From Pelagibacterium flavum (GTDB lineage Bacteria; Pseudomonadota; Alphaproteobacteria; Rhizobiales; Devosiaceae), in contig NZ_CP107716.1 of assembly GCF_025854335.1 (NCBI RefSeq), positions 1,729,001 to 1,793,000 on the forward strand: DNA of 64,000 bases. Reading direction: 5' to 3'. Numbering within the stretch: the first letter of the stretch is position 1; each line of letters starts with the position of its first letter. The translations under genes and the position numbers were made by a program. Shown here one piece after another: positions 7,758-16,520 of the stretch. The notes under the pieces are model-generated. The model had not been told where the DNA came from. It did no database searches and saw only the letters and a program-made list of their open reading frames with translations.

Positions 7758-8495
7758 ATGTTCGGATTTGAGTTGCCGGTGGTGTTTGGTGCCGGGATTT
7801 TGAGTTTTCTCAGCCCCTGCGTGCTGCCGCTGGTGCCCGCCTACCTCACCTACATGTCTGGAGCGACCTTCGAGCGGTTGCGCGAGGAGGGCGTGGCGGG
7901 TGGCAGGCTTTATGGCCGGACGCTGGTGACGGCGCTGGCATTCGTGCTGGGCTTTTCGCTGATCTTCATAGCGTTCGGTGCTACGGCGACGTTTTTCGGG
8001 CAGGCTTTGCGCCGGGCGCTTCCGATCCTGATGCCGCTTGCGGGCATCGTCATCATCTTGATGGGCTTGCACTTTCTCGGCGTTTTCCGGATTTCGTGGC
8101 TCTACCGGCAGTTCAAGCTCGAAGGTCCGAAAATGGCCAGCGGGCCGCTGGGCGGATTTCTGCTCGGATTGGCATTCGCTATCGGGTGGACTCCGTGTAT
8201 CGGGCCCATTCTTGCGGCCATCCTGACTGTCGCTGCAAACCAGCAGACAGCCTGGGAAGGCGCGGCGCTGCTTGCGGTCTATTCTGCGGGACTGGGGGTG
8301 CCGTTCATCCTTGCAGCTCTGGCGCTGGGGCCATTCCTGTCATTCTTCGACGGGTTCAAAAAACACCTCGGAACGGTCGAGAAGGTGATGGGGGGCCTGC
8401 TGGTCATTGTCGGAATTCTCTTTCTTTCCGGCAATTTTACCCGTCTGGCGTTCTGGATGCAGGCCAATTTTGAAGTGCTGAATCAGTTCGGCTAA
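7758..8495 (+). CDS. ccdA: CcdA-type cytochrome c biogenesis / thiol-disulfide transporter
   Basis: 245 residues and six predicted membrane helices. CcdA/DsbD-beta proteins pass electrons from cytoplasmic thioredoxin to periplasmic thiol partners, needed for haem c attachment. The two redox cysteines are present: Cys21 in LSFLSPCVLPLVPAYLTYMSG and Cys147 in IGWTPCIGP. The start at 7758 gives MFGFELPVVFGAGILSFLSP and follows GGGAGCGGAA; the longer ORF adds a polar leader. It is transcribed divergently from the DMT permease. No other cytochrome-assembly gene is nearby. Confidence 0.92.
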   Translation: MFGFELPVVFGAGILSFLSPCVLPLVPAYLTYMSGATFERLREEGVAGGRLYGRTLVTALAFVLGFSLIFIAFGATATFFGQALRRALPILMPLAGIVIILMGLHFLGVFRISWLYRQFKLEGPKMASGPLGGFLLGLAFAIGWTPCIGPILAAILTVAANQQTAWEGAALLAVYSAGLGVPFILAALALGPFLSFFDGFKKHLGTVEKVMGGLLVIVGILFLSGNFTRLAFWMQANFEVLNQFG

Positions 8496-8624
8496 TTCGC
8501 GCTTAACCATAGCCATAGACAAATTTGGCTAGTGCCGATTTTCGCGCAACACGATGCGATCACGAAACCGCGAGTTTACCCCTTCGGTCCATGGTCCTGT
8601 GGATCAATTGGGGGATCAGCAGCA

Positions 8625-9791
8625 ATGTCGGCACTTTCTGTCGCGGCGGGCGAGGCGCCGGAATCTGGCTCGGCGCGCGCATCTTTCACCGTGTACCAGC
8701 GCATTGAAGACGTGGCCGACAGTTGGAAGGGGCTGGAAAAGAACCATTGCCTTCTGGCGTCGCAGAAATATGGCCTGGTCAGCGCATGGATAGAGGCTGG
8801 CGCGATTGGGACTGCCGATTGTGCGTTCATCATCATCTCGCTGGCCGGAGAACCGGTGGTTTTGCTGCCGTTGATGCGAAAGCGGGTCTATGGGTTACGC
8901 GTGGCGACGTGGTTTACCGGCGACCATTTGGGATCATACGCGCCCCTTGTCGATCTGGATCGGTGGCAAACCGTTCCGGTGGCAGAACGGGTTCGGCTGT
9001 GGCGGCAGGCATTTTCGGCACTTGCCAATTGCGATCTTGTCCATTTGCCTGATGTGCCTGTGTCGCTCGCCCAATCGAGCGGATTGAGCGCGGCGCTCGG
9101 TAGCCGGATGCTTGCCGATTGCGTCCACGTTGCGCGCTATGGCGATTGGGCGTCCTGCGATGCCGAGCGCCGCGACAAGCGTCGCCGCAAGGTCGATCGC
9201 CAGCAGGGCAGCAAGCTGGCAGGGCAGGGAGAAGTTGGCTTTGAAGTCGTTAAAGCCGGTGCGGAGGCGGCGGCGATCATCGATACGATGTTCGCCCACA
9301 GGGCCGAGCGGTTCAAGGTGCAGGGCATCCGCGATCCGTTCCGTGACGCGCCGATCAAGGCATTCTACAAGCGCGCCATGCACAGCGCCGGCGGCCTGCT
9401 GCACGTGTTGCGGCTCGACGGTGAAGTGATCGCCGTTCGCTACAATATCGAAGCGGGTGGCGGGCTCTATTCGCTCATCACCTCAATGCACCCGAGTCCG
9501 GATTTGCAGTCTGGGTCGCCGGGCAAACAGAACCTTTTGCGCGCCATGCAGGCCAGTTTTGAGGGAGGCTATCGGTTCATCGACATGGGCAAGGGCGACA
9601 GCGACGAGAAACGCCTCTGGTGCAACGAAAAGCAAAGCCTAACGGCGTTTGCGCACGCACTGACTCCGGTTGGTCGCGTTGCGGCGGCAAGCCTGGCGGT
9701 TGGCGAAAGGGCCAAGGGCGCGGTCAAGAATCACCCGGGGCTTTTCGATATGTATCGCAAGCTGCGCAGCCGGCTGGGTCGTTTGGGCTGA
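8625..9791 (+). CDS. GNAT-like acetyltransferase (BcsL/CelD-type)
   Basis: 388 residues resembling the Acetyltransf_6 group, annotated in cellulose/polysaccharide-linked CelD-like proteins. Features: an N-terminal half with ASQKYGLVSAWIEAG and VVLLPLMRKRVYGLRVATWFTGDHLGSY, then the GNAT core LLHVLRLDGEVIAVRYNIEA and the late motif GYRFIDMGKGDSDEKRLWC. The start at 8625 has GGGGA 9 nt before it; the ORF is open further upstream. It stands alone with no exopolysaccharide cluster around it, so the acyl acceptor is unknown. Confidence in fold is good, in function low. Confidence 0.8.
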   Translation: MSALSVAAGEAPESGSARASFTVYQRIEDVADSWKGLEKNHCLLASQKYGLVSAWIEAGAIGTADCAFIIISLAGEPVVLLPLMRKRVYGLRVATWFTGDHLGSYAPLVDLDRWQTVPVAERVRLWRQAFSALANCDLVHLPDVPVSLAQSSGLSAALGSRMLADCVHVARYGDWASCDAERRDKRRRKVDRQQGSKLAGQGEVGFEVVKAGAEAAAIIDTMFAHRAERFKVQGIRDPFRDAPIKAFYKRAMHSAGGLLHVLRLDGEVIAVRYNIEAGGGLYSLITSMHPSPDLQSGSPGKQNLLRAMQASFEGGYRFIDMGKGDSDEKRLWCNEKQSLTAFAHALTPVGRVAAASLAVGERAKGAVKNHPGLFDMYRKLRSRLGRLG

Positions 9792-9900
9792 ACGGCTCCT
9801 GATCATTCTGGCCACGACATGCAGCCCACTGAACTCAACGGGACCGGTTCTTCTGCCTGGGGATAATGGTCATCATGCGTATTGGGCTGTACTAGCGGCC

Positions 9901-10620
9901 CTAGAACAACTTCATGCCACGCAGCGATGTGTGGGTCGATTTGCCAACGATGATGTGGTCGTGAACCGTGATGCCGAGTGGCTTGGCGATATCGGCGATC
10001 TGGCGGGTCATCTGAACGTCTGCCGATGACGGTGCAGGGTCGCCGGACGGGTGATTGTGGACGAGGATCAGCGCGGTTGCCGAAAGTTCCAGCGTGCGTT
10101 TGATGACTTCGCGGGGATAGACCGGCGTGTGGTCCACGGTTCCAACCTGCTGCACCTCGTCGGCGATCAGCTTGTTCTTTTTATCGAGAAATAGAATGCG
10201 GAACTGCTCGACGGTCTCGTAGGACATCGAGGCCTTGCAGTAATCGATAACCTCGGTCCACGAGCCCAGGATCGGGCGATCGTGAACGGCATCCTTGCCG
10301 ATGCGTTGGGCGGCGGCAAGGATGACCTTGAGGTCAGTGATTGCCGTGGGGCCGAGCCCGTCGATCTCCTCGAGCAGATGCCGGGGAGCCCCGATAGCCT
10401 CGGAAAAGCTGCCGAAACGCTTGAGCATGGCCTTGGCAATGGGCTTGGTGTCGCGGCGTGGCAGGATGCGGAACAGCAGAAGTTCGAGCAGTTCATAATC
10501 CTGCAGCGCCGATGCGCCGCCCTTGGTAAAACGGTCGCGCAGCCTGTCGCGATGCCCGTGATAATCGGGTGCCGCTTCCGCCAATCCATTCGTGTCGCTT
10601 GCCCCCAGTTTCGACGTCAT
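9901..10620 (-). CDS. radC: RadC family JAB-domain protein
   Basis: 239 residues of the RadC/UPF0758 family. An N-terminal helix-hairpin-helix-like part ([14 protein letters not shown], about 84-97) is followed by a JAB/MPN metalloprotease-like domain with the JAMM motif H188-x-H190-x10-D201 in [17 protein letters not shown]. The historical link to DNA repair is not supported for E. coli RadC, and the biochemical role remains unclear. Its ATG overlaps the map stop by 4 nt, so map and radC are cotranslated. Confidence 0.94.
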   Translation of the reverse strand: MTSKLGASDTNGLAEAAPDYHGHRDRLRDRFTKGGASALQDYELLELLLFRILPRRDTKPIAKAMLKRFGSFSEAIGAPRHLLEEIDGLGPTAITDLKVILAAAQRIGKDAVHDRPILGSWTEVIDYCKASMSYETVEQFRILFLDKKNKLIADEVQQVGTVDHTPVYPREVIKRTLELSATALILVHNHPSGDPAPSSADVQMTRQIADIAKPLGITVHDHIIVGKSTHTSLRGMKLF

Positions 10621-11453
10621 GGACTGTTGCGGGCCTCCAGAGGATTGAACAAACCGCGCGGCGAGAGCGTGAAAATCTCATTTCCGGTATCGGTGATGCC
10701 GATCGAGTGCTCGCACTGGGCCGAAAGGGTTCTGTCGCGGGTGACGGCCGTCCAGCCATCATTGAGGATTTTGACCTGTGGTCGCCCGAGATTGATCATC
10801 GGCTCGATCGTGAAAATCATCCCCGGCTTGATCTCAACGCCGGTGCCCGGATTGCCGAAATGCATGATGTTGGGCTCGTCGTGGAACAGGCGGCCGAGCC
10901 CGTGGCCGACAAAATCTCGCACAACGCTGGCGCGTTCGCCTTCGGCATAACGCTGGATAGCGGCACCGATGTCACCGGTGGTGTTACCGGGCCTTGCCGC
11001 CTCAATGCCCAGCCGCAGGCTTTCATAGGTGATTTCGATGAGCCGCTCGGCCTTGCGTGAAATCTCGCCCACCGGATACATGCGGCTCGAATCACCATGC
11101 CAGCCATCGACGATCAGGGTGACGTCGATATTGACGATATCGCCTTCGCGCAGCGGTTTTTCGCTCGGCATCCCGTGGCAGACCACATGGTTGATCGAGG
11201 TGCAGGTGGAATAGCGGTAGCCGCGATAATTGAGCGTTGCCGGGGTCGCGCCATTGTCGCGGGCAAATTCATAAACGAAGCGGTCGAGTTTAGCGGTGGG
11301 CACGCCGGGTTCGACCATGGGAACAAGCAGGTCGAGCACTTCGGCGGTCAGCGCGCCGGCCTTGCGCATGCCGGCGAAGCCTTCCTCGCCGTGCAGCGGG
11401 ATGACACCGGGCATGCGTTTCTTCTTGGCCGCCGCTTCGACGTAGGTGGTCAT
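10617..11453 (-). CDS. map: methionine aminopeptidase, type I
   Basis: 278 residues; removes the initiator methionine from nascent proteins. All five metal ligands of the pita-bread fold are visible: Asp110 (NIDVTL), Asp121 (HGDSSRMY), His184 ([10 protein letters not shown]), Glu217 (FTIEPMI) and Glu248 (CEHSIGIT). The start [22 protein letters not shown] carries a short basic leader common in this group. It belongs to the minus-strand run DUF3088-sfsA-map-radC and is coupled to radC by ATGA. Confidence 0.97.
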   Translation of the reverse strand: MTTYVEAAAKKKRMPGVIPLHGEEGFAGMRKAGALTAEVLDLLVPMVEPGVPTAKLDRFVYEFARDNGATPATLNYRGYRYSTCTSINHVVCHGMPSEKPLREGDIVNIDVTLIVDGWHGDSSRMYPVGEISRKAERLIEITYESLRLGIEAARPGNTTGDIGAAIQRYAEGERASVVRDFVGHGLGRLFHDEPNIMHFGNPGTGVEIKPGMIFTIEPMINLGRPQVKILNDGWTAVTRDRTLSAQCEHSIGITDTGNEIFTLSPRGLFNPLEARNSP

Positions 11454-11486
11454 TGTCGTCTCCTGTTGGAGGCAAAGGTAATCGGC

Positions 11487-12188
11487 TCACTCGCGTATGG
11501 GAAGAGGGTCCCCGAGGGTGATCGCTTCAGATGTTATGTCGGTTGCGTGGCACAGAGCCTCAACCCCGGCCGAGCGCGCATCGCGGAACGCCGCCGCATA
11601 GGCCCTGTCGATATCGGCGGCGAGGGTGAACTGGGTGCAGTCGCCGCGCTGGACGAGATAGAGCATCACTGCCCGGTGGCCCTCGTCAACCATGCGGGCC
11701 AGATCAGCCAGATGACGGGCGCCGCGCGTGGTCACCGAATCAGGAAATTCAGCCAGCCCGGCAGCGCGCACCAGATGCACGTTTTTAACCTCGAGATAGC
11801 AGTCGGGCAGCCCTTCGGCGGTCAGAAGGAAATCGACACGGCTTTTTTCGGCATATTTGACCTCGGGCCGGATGCCGTCATAAGCGCCCAGTTCAGGAAT
11901 GGAGCGGGCGCGCAGCGCTTCGCCAACGATGCGGTTGGGATGGGCAGTATTGATGCCCACGATGCCGGTGGGCAGTTCGACCAGTTCGAGGGAATAGGCG
12001 AGCTTGCGTTTGGGATCGTCCGATTTCGAAAGCCAGACGGGCAGGCCCGGCATGGCCAGCCCCGTCATTGCGCCGGGATTTGCACAATGTGCAGTGAGAA
12101 TTTCTCCAGTTTCCAGAGTCACATCTGCCAGAAAGCGCTTGTAACGCCTTATGAGCATGCCGCGAACGAGGGGAGAGGGAAAATGCAT
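11487..12188 (-). CDS. sfsA: SfsA family DNA/RNA nuclease-like protein
   Basis: 233 residues of the SfsA family (sugar fermentation stimulation protein), which has an OB-like N-terminus and a PD-(D/E)XK-like C-terminal nuclease fold. Motifs: LVRGMLIRRYKRFLADV (start), HCANPGAMTGL, VDFLL...CYLEVKNVHL (the D...ExK core) and LVQRGDCTQF. The ATG at 12188 was chosen; a TTG two codons earlier is also possible. It begins 12 nt after the DUF3088 stop. In E. coli it was described as a maltose-gene regulator; the role in alphaproteobacteria is not established. Confidence 0.94.
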   Translation of the reverse strand: MHFPSPLVRGMLIRRYKRFLADVTLETGEILTAHCANPGAMTGLAMPGLPVWLSKSDDPKRKLAYSLELVELPTGIVGINTAHPNRIVGEALRARSIPELGAYDGIRPEVKYAEKSRVDFLLTAEGLPDCYLEVKNVHLVRAAGLAEFPDSVTTRGARHLADLARMVDEGHRAVMLYLVQRGDCTQFTLAADIDRAYAAAFRDARSAGVEALCHATDITSEAITLGDPLPIRE

Positions 12189-12200
12189 GGACAAACTGTG

Positions 12201-12527
12201 TCAGGGATGCGGATGGGGAAAGCCGTGGCGCTCGGACAAGGCGCCCAGGATCTGGTCCTTGTCGTTTATGAAAGTCAGGCCATCGAATGTTTCGCCATCG
12301 GCCAGCACGAGAAGTGGCAGGGACTGGCGCGCCTCGCCGACCACTGCAATCACCGGGTGGCGCGGTCTGGCCCATTCGACGCGCTCGACATCGAGCTTGT
12401 TTGCCAGTGCGGGAAACGATGCGAGCACGCCTTCGAGCAGGGCGCAATGCCAACAATAGAACCGCTTGCCAGGATAGGCAGGGTCCTCAAAGTCCGGACG
12501 GAGGAGAAAAAGCTTGTCTCGGGTCAT
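12201..12527 (-). CDS. DUF3088 domain protein, thioredoxin-like
   Basis: 108 residues matching DUF3088. The sequence has MTRDKLFLLRPDFEDPAYPGK and then a CxxC pair, Cys25 and Cys28, in FYCWHCALLEGVL, the position of a thioredoxin active site. LPLLVLADGETFDGLTFINDKDQIL resembles the cis-Pro/beta-sheet part. A redox or glutathione-linked role is inference from the CxxC only. It is the first gene of the minus-strand run leading into sfsA. Confidence 0.85.
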   Translation of the reverse strand: MTRDKLFLLRPDFEDPAYPGKRFYCWHCALLEGVLASFPALANKLDVERVEWARPRHPVIAVVGEARQSLPLLVLADGETFDGLTFINDKDQILGALSERHGFPHPHP

Positions 12528-12695
12528 TGAGGGCTCCGCGCATTCCTGCCGATATGACCTCGATTGCCCGAAAATCGATCCAACCGCAAGCGAGGGCGTG
12601 AGAGGGTTGGGGATGGAGAGCGCTGGATTGGGCGTCGCGCTTGATTTTTTTGGGCGGTAAGGGCATCCATGGCGCTTGTTTTTTCAGGCGGTCCA

Positions 12696-13469
12696 ATGTC
12701 CTCATCTGTCGTTACAGCCGGTCTTGTCGTCATCGGAGATGAAATCCTCTCGGGACGGACAAAGGACGTCAACATCGCCACGACAGCGCAGTTCTGTACC
12801 GATCTGGCGATTGAGTTGCGCGAAGTGCGGATCGTTTCCGACGATACCGATGCGATCATCGAAGCGGTGAACGCATTGCGCGCCCGCTGCACATATGTGT
12901 TTACGACAGGCGGGATCGGGCCGACCCATGACGATATAACAGCCGATGCCATAGCAAAGGCCTTCGGTGTGGATCTGCCGATCAACGAGGAAGCGCGGGC
13001 CATGCTCGAGGCGCGATGGGCCGAGACCGGCACGCCGGCGACGCCGGCCCGGTTGCGCATGGCGCGCATTCCGGTTGGAGCCGATCTGATCGTCAACGCC
13101 GTTTCGGCAGCGCCGGGATTTCGCATCGGGAATGTCCACGTCATGGCGGGGGTGCCCAAGATCATGCAGGCCATGCTTGAATCCATCGCGCCGACGCTGG
13201 AGGGCGGGCGCAAGGTGGAAAGCCGGACAGTGCCAGCCGCCGTGGGAGAGGGCGCCGTTGGCGATCCCCTGGGCGAAATCCAGTCGCGCTATGACGACGT
13301 CAAGATCGGATCCTACCCGCAGATGGGGAATACCCACGTGATGACCTATCTCGTATTGCGCAGTCACGATATTGAACGGCTCGAACAGGCGACAGCGGAA
13401 GTGCAGGTGCTGGTCGACCGTCTGCACGCTGAAAAGAACATCGTTTTGCCCAAGGAACCTTACGTATGA
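12696..13469 (+). CDS. CinA-like molybdopterin-binding domain protein
   Basis: 257 residues containing the MoCF-biosynthesis (MoaB/Mog) domain of Cin[21 protein letters not shown] (9-28) and [21 protein letters not shown] (70-90). The C-terminal half matches the N-terminal region of CinA proteins only; the PncC nicotinamide-amidase domain is absent. Family members are called competence/damage-inducible CinA-like or ADP-ribose pyrophosphatase domain proteins. The start at 12696 is preferred on family length; 12669 is possible. It overlaps gpt by 4 nt. Confidence 0.88.
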   Translation: MSSSVVTAGLVVIGDEILSGRTKDVNIATTAQFCTDLAIELREVRIVSDDTDAIIEAVNALRARCTYVFTTGGIGPTHDDITADAIAKAFGVDLPINEEARAMLEARWAETGTPATPARLRMARIPVGADLIVNAVSAAPGFRIGNVHVMAGVPKIMQAMLESIAPTLEGGRKVESRTVPAAVGEGAVGDPLGEIQSRYDDVKIGSYPQMGNTHVMTYLVLRSHDIERLEQATAEVQVLVDRLHAEKNIVLPKEPYV

Positions 13470-13960
13470 ACCCGCAGAACAAGTCTTTCCCGGTTTCCTG
13501 GGATCAGTTTCACCGCGATTCCCGCGCGCTTGCCTGGCGTCTGACCAGTGAGGGCCCATTCCATTCGATCGTTGCGATCACGCGTGGCGGGCTGGTACCC
13601 GCTGCAATCATTGCGCGCGAACTCAATATCCGGGTGATCGAGAGCGTCTCGGTCAAATCCTACGATCACCAGAGCCAGGGCAAGATCACGGTGCTCAAGG
13701 CGATCAATTCCGATCTGATCGCCGCCGATGCGTCGGGCCAGAAGCTGCTGATCATCGACGATCTTGTCGATACGGGCGCCACGGCTCGCGCGGTGCGCGA
13801 TATGCTGCCCAACGCTCATTTCGCGACGGTCTACGCCAAGCCTCAGGGCCGCGAAATGGTCGATACCTTCATTACCGAGGTCAGTCAGGACACCTGGATA
13901 TTCTTTCCATGGGATCTGGACTTCACCTATGCCGCGCCTATCGCGGGTGGCACCGACTGA
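13466..13960 (+). CDS. gpt: xanthine phosphoribosyltransferase
   Basis: 164 residues; salvages xanthine and guanine to XMP and GMP with PRPP. The PRPP-binding signature [14 protein letters not shown] is at about 94-107, [20 protein letters not shown] (36-55) is the pyrophosphate loop region, and [10 protein letters not shown] lies near the C-terminus as in E. coli Gpt. It starts at ATGA inside the end of the cinA-like gene, and its stop overlaps the next start (TGATG), so the three genes are one translational unit. Confidence 0.95.
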   Translation: MNPQNKSFPVSWDQFHRDSRALAWRLTSEGPFHSIVAITRGGLVPAAIIARELNIRVIESVSVKSYDHQSQGKITVLKAINSDLIAADASGQKLLIIDDLVDTGATARAVRDMLPNAHFATVYAKPQGREMVDTFITEVSQDTWIFFPWDLDFTYAAPIAGGTD

Positions 13961-14238
13961 TGCTGATCAAGCTCGAAGTGCTCGAGAAGATAAAGGCGGG
14001 AGAAATCACACTCCAGTTCCGCCGCTGGCGGCGGCGGACGGTCAAGCCCGGTGGCACGCTCAAGACTAAGGTTGGCGTCTTGCAGATCGGTACTATCACC
14101 CCGATCAGGGCCGAAGATGTTACCGATGCGGATGCCCGTCGTGCCGGCTTTCGGGACGTTGCCGAATTCCTGAAATGGCTCGACACCATGAAGCCGGGGG
14201 AATTGGATCGGATCGAGGTCGGGTATAAGGGAGAATAG
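13960..14238 (+). CDS. ASCH/PUA-like domain protein
   Basis: 92 residues. Residues 1-60 ([23 protein letters not shown]..., then VKPGGTLKTKVGVLQIGTI) resemble the ASCH domain, a PUA-related fold proposed to bind RNA or modified nucleotides. The C-terminus has DADARRAGFRDVAEFLKWLD, the usual helix pair after the barrel. The start at 13960 overlaps the gpt stop as TGATG; the longer upstream ORF is the gpt shadow frame. It ends just before tRNA-Leu. No substrate is known. Confidence 0.8.
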   Translation: MLIKLEVLEKIKAGEITLQFRRWRRRTVKPGGTLKTKVGVLQIGTITPIRAEDVTDADARRAGFRDVAEFLKWLDTMKPGELDRIEVGYKGE

Positions 14239-14251
14239 CCGATCTCGCCTT

Positions 14252-14337
14252 GCGGGCGTGGTGGAATGGTAGACACACAGGACTTAAAATCCTGAGGAGG
14301 CATCTCCGTGCGGGTTCGAGTCCCGCCGCCCGCACCA
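14252..14337 (+). tRNA. tRNA-Leu (TAA)
   Basis: An 86-nt class II tRNA with an encoded CCA. The acceptor GCGGGCG (14252-14258) pairs with CGCCCGC (14327-14333). The anticodon stem-loop CAGGA-CTTAAAA-TCCTG gives anticodon TAA at 14285-14287. A long variable arm (GAGGAGGCATCTCC region) and the T-loop GGTTCGAGTCC are present. Confidence 0.97.
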
Positions 14338-14360
14338 TTTATGTCCGGCTCGTAAGGGGG

Positions 14361-14489
14361 CTATTTAGCGTTCTTTTTGTCGGAAGCGCTGTTGCCGCTT
14401 TTCTGGGCCTTGATTTTTTCCAGCAGGGCCCGCTTGGCGTCGGCCGACGCTTTGCGGCGGTCGGCATGGTCTGGAAGTTTGAAGTTCAT
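14361..14489 (-). CDS. DUF6481-like small basic protein
   Basis: 42 residues: MNFKLPDHADRRKASADAKR and then ALLEKIKAQKSGNSASDKK. The pattern of a short FK-P-D...R opening followed by an Ala/Lys helix ALLEKIKAQ matches the small DUF6481 family of alphaproteobacteria. The start at 14489 was chosen because the upstream 24 codons are unlike the family. The protein is highly charged and probably cytoplasmic, and function is unknown. Confidence 0.65.
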   Translation of the reverse strand: MNFKLPDHADRRKASADAKRALLEKIKAQKSGNSASDKKNAK

Positions 14490-14665
14490 TTCGTGCGCTC
14501 TTTTTGCGGTGTCGCCGAAATAAATGACCCGGCCAGGAGGTGGAATCTCCGACCGGGCCAAGCCTTCAATCGGCGAAGATCGAAGGGAGGCGAACAGTTA
14601 GAGCAGGGCGCCACTCAACGCAAGATTTATCGCGGCCCGAACCAGCGCAAAGATGCGCCTTGCCG

Positions 14666-14848
14666 CTAAAGCGCGAGTTCTCGCCGTATCAGCGCCGTTG
14701 CGATTTCCAGCGCCTTGATTCGGCGTATGAGCAAGGTGTGGGAGGCCGTTCCGGTCTTGAGCTTGGGTAAAGCCTTTTTGCACTTGGCGATTGTCGAATC
14801 CAGTGCCCTGAGTGCTTCGATCAGTTCACTTTGGCTTGGGTTGTCCAT
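14666..14848 (-). CDS. small helical protein of unknown function
   Basis: 60 residues beginning MDNPSQSELIEALRALDSTI and continuing AKCKKALPKLKTGTASHTLLIRRIKALEIATALIRREL in broken heptads, so it is almost certainly a short helical or coiled-coil protein. The ATG at 14848 lies 4 nt after the stop of the lipoprotein gene on the same strand, suggesting coexpression. I do not recognise a named family. Confidence 0.6.
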   Translation of the reverse strand: MDNPSQSELIEALRALDSTIAKCKKALPKLKTGTASHTLLIRRIKALEIATALIRRELAL

Positions 14849-14852
14849 AAGG

Positions 14853-15275
14853 TTACTCACAGCGTGAGAACAGCGTTGCCTCGGTTCCCCGCTCCGGCCA
14901 GAGAATGGCGATCTGTTCGCCTGCCTGAGCAAAACTGATCGGTTCCACAATCGTTTCGCCTTCGGACCGGCACGTCAGTCGTGCGGTGGCGCCACCTTCT
15001 GGGGTTGTCTCGATTTCGGTCATCTCGCAGATGTTTTCCCGTCCTTCAAAAGCGGTTGGTGTGATGGTGATCGGGAATCCGTCTGTCTGGTCGGTACACC
15101 ACACCGGATCGGCAGCCCATTGACCGACATAAAAGGGAGCCGGCTCCGGGGATGGCTCTGCTGTTGCTTCAGGGTTAATGGCGCCGGCATCGGCCTGGGG
15201 CGTCTCGCCGTCCGAGCACGCGCCCAATGTTGCGGTTAATATCAGAGCGCAAAATGGGATGAGGTAGAGTCGCAT
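14853..15275 (-). CDS. putative lipoprotein
   Basis: 140 residues. A lipoprotein signal (MRLYLIPFCALILTATLGAC) ends in the lipobox L-G-A-Cys20. A Pro/Glu-rich linker follows, then a compact domain with four further cysteines (in PVWCTDQ, NICEMTE, RLTCRSE and the C-terminal SRCE), likely two disulfides in the periplasm. The start at 15275 follows AAAGGAC. It is preceded by a terminator and followed by the 60-residue gene. No characterised homologue is recognised. Confidence 0.75.
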   Translation of the reverse strand: MRLYLIPFCALILTATLGACSDGETPQADAGAINPEATAEPSPEPAPFYVGQWAADPVWCTDQTDGFPITITPTAFEGRENICEMTEIETTPEGGATARLTCRSEGETIVEPISFAQAGEQIAILWPERGTEATLFSRCE

Positions 15276-15313
15276 AATTGTCCTTTGGCACTTGATGGTC
15301 CTAACGCTGACAC

Positions 15314-15346
15314 AAAATCGGCCGCCCCGCGAGTGCGGAACGGCCG
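15314..15346 (-). terminator. rho-independent terminator of the EF-hand gene
   Basis: On the minus strand a 12-bp stem (15346-15335 with 15330-15319, two G-T pairs) with a 4-nt loop is followed by ATTTT. It separates the EF-hand gene from the lipoprotein gene. Confidence 0.75.
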
Positions 15347-15407
15347 ACCGGGAGGAGGTCTGCACCAAAGTCTGAGGCCGGGAGAATGCCTCAGAAACTA
15401 TGTTTGT

Positions 15408-15683
15408 CTATTGGGCGGCAGGCGCTTCCATGGTGTTGGCGGGGGCTTCGGTCGCCGGCATAAGGGCAGCGAATTCTTCGGCCGACAGCGAGCCGTCGGT
15501 GTCGGTGTCGAGCATGGCAAAGCTCTCTGGCGTAAGGTCGGGGATCGCCACCTGCAACTCTTCCATGCTGACGACACCATCCGTGTTGGCATCGAGCGCG
15601 TTGAAATCAAGGGCCTGGGCGAAAGCGCCACCGGTAGCGGAGAGGCCAATAAGCGCGGCGAGGGAAAGAACGGTCTTGCTCAT
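15408..15683 (-). CDS. secreted EF-hand protein
   Basis: 91 residues with a Sec signal peptide (MSKTVLSLAALIGLSATGG, then AFA/QA cleavage) and two EF-hand calcium loops, DANTDGVVSMEE and DTDTDGSLSAEE, each with Asp/Asn at loop positions 1, 3, 5 and Glu at 12. A short Ala/Pro/Glu tail follows. Likely a periplasmic or secreted calcium-binding protein. The start at 15683 is supported by GGAG 9 nt upstream. A 6-bp dyad GGTACG-TGC-CGTACC (15706-15720) lies just upstream. It is followed by its own terminator. Confidence 0.85.
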   Translation of the reverse strand: MSKTVLSLAALIGLSATGGAFAQALDFNALDANTDGVVSMEELQVAIPDLTPESFAMLDTDTDGSLSAEEFAALMPATEAPANTMEAPAAQ

Positions 15684-15984
15684 GGGGTTGTGCTCCATGT
15701 TGGTCGGTACGTGCCGTACCATTTATTCAAGATCGATCGGCAGGATGCCGAACGCCGACTCCGCTGATCGCGAAACCGTGAACACATCGTGAGGAGGGGC
15801 AGTGGCGGGGTTGGGACCGCGATGCGGCCATGTAGCGGAGTTTATGGGGATATTTTGTGACCGCTTAGGCGCACTATGGCGAGACTTCGATCACGAACTG
15901 GAGCGCAAAGGCCCTGCCGAGTGGGAAAAATGCGCGACACGCAGTCGCCAATCTGGGCAATGGGTGACCAGATTGCCTTACTGG
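15684..15984. other. intergenic region with a GGTACG dyad
   Basis: About 300 nt between two minus-strand genes. Beyond the GGTACG/CGTACC inverted repeat at 15706-15720 in the EF-hand leader, nothing convincing is seen. Open frames that cross it have composition and length expected by chance. It must contain the promoter of the EF-hand gene and the 3' end of the 15985 gene transcript. Confidence 0.5.
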
Positions 15985-16305
15985 TTAAGCAGCGACGCCC
16001 GTACGGGACGGGATCTCGGGCTCGGCAATAGAAAGCGTGCACATGGGTTGAGCCAGCATTTCGCGCAGCAGCATCAAGCCCCGGGTCCAGCGCGCCAGGG
16101 CGACCGGATCGGTCGGAGAGACATTTCCAGAGCGGGCGTGGGAAACAACGGTCGCCGCTTCAGCGACGGGCAGGGCCATGACATTGCAATAGAGCGTGAG
16201 CGCATCGGCGTGCGGGTGGGGTGTGGACTCCACCTTCTGCTCGCGGAAAGCCCAGACCAGCATCAGAGCCAGTTCGTTGCGGGTCAGCATTTTTTCCATG
16301 GCCAT
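15985..16305 (-). CDS. hypothetical protein
   Basis: 106 residues starting MAMEKMLTRNELALMLVWAF. The sequence is helical, with PHPHADALTLYCNVMALPVAEA and PVALARWTRGLMLLREMLAQP. No signal peptide, membrane helix or recognised motif is visible. An AACGGA element precedes the ATG. I do not recognise a family. Its start is about 150 nt from the divergent MerR promoter. Confidence 0.6.
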   Translation of the reverse strand: MAMEKMLTRNELALMLVWAFREQKVESTPHPHADALTLYCNVMALPVAEAATVVSHARSGNVSPTDPVALARWTRGLMLLREMLAQPMCTLSIAEPEIPSRTGVAA

Positions 16306-16458
16306 TTTTCCGTTCTGGAAAATCGTTGTGCAGGAACGCTACACCGCAAGAACGGTCAGACGGTAAACGACGGCGGTCGTCCGGGCGCAGTTTGAAAACG
16401 CGGTGAACTGTCGGCTTCCGGGAAAGATAAAATTGTAACGAAATGGCGTTGCGGGTGG

Positions 16459-16489
16459 TTGACCCTCACGTTGCGTGAGGGACTATGAG
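16459..16489 (+). promoter_or_regulatory. MerR-type promoter and operator
   Basis: A -35 box TTGACC (16459-16464) and a -10 box TATGAG (16484-16489) are separated by 19 bp, the over-long spacer typical of MerR-activated promoters. Within the spacer lies a perfect dyad, CCCTCACG (16463-16470) and CGTGAGGG (16474-16481), around TTG. The MerR/TipAS gene starts 31 nt downstream, so this is the expected autoregulated promoter. Confidence 0.75.
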
Positions 16490-16520
16490 GTTGTCCTGCG
16501 GATGGTGCGGGAAAGAGAAA

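Noticed and set aside
11097..12530. 477-codon plus-strand ORF opposite map, sfsA and the DUF3088 gene
   Set aside because: Opposite three well-conserved genes; no family features.
14528..14557. CCCGG/CCGGG hairpin after the 60-residue gene
   Set aside because: The stem is interrupted and no T-run follows closely; not strong enough to call a terminator.
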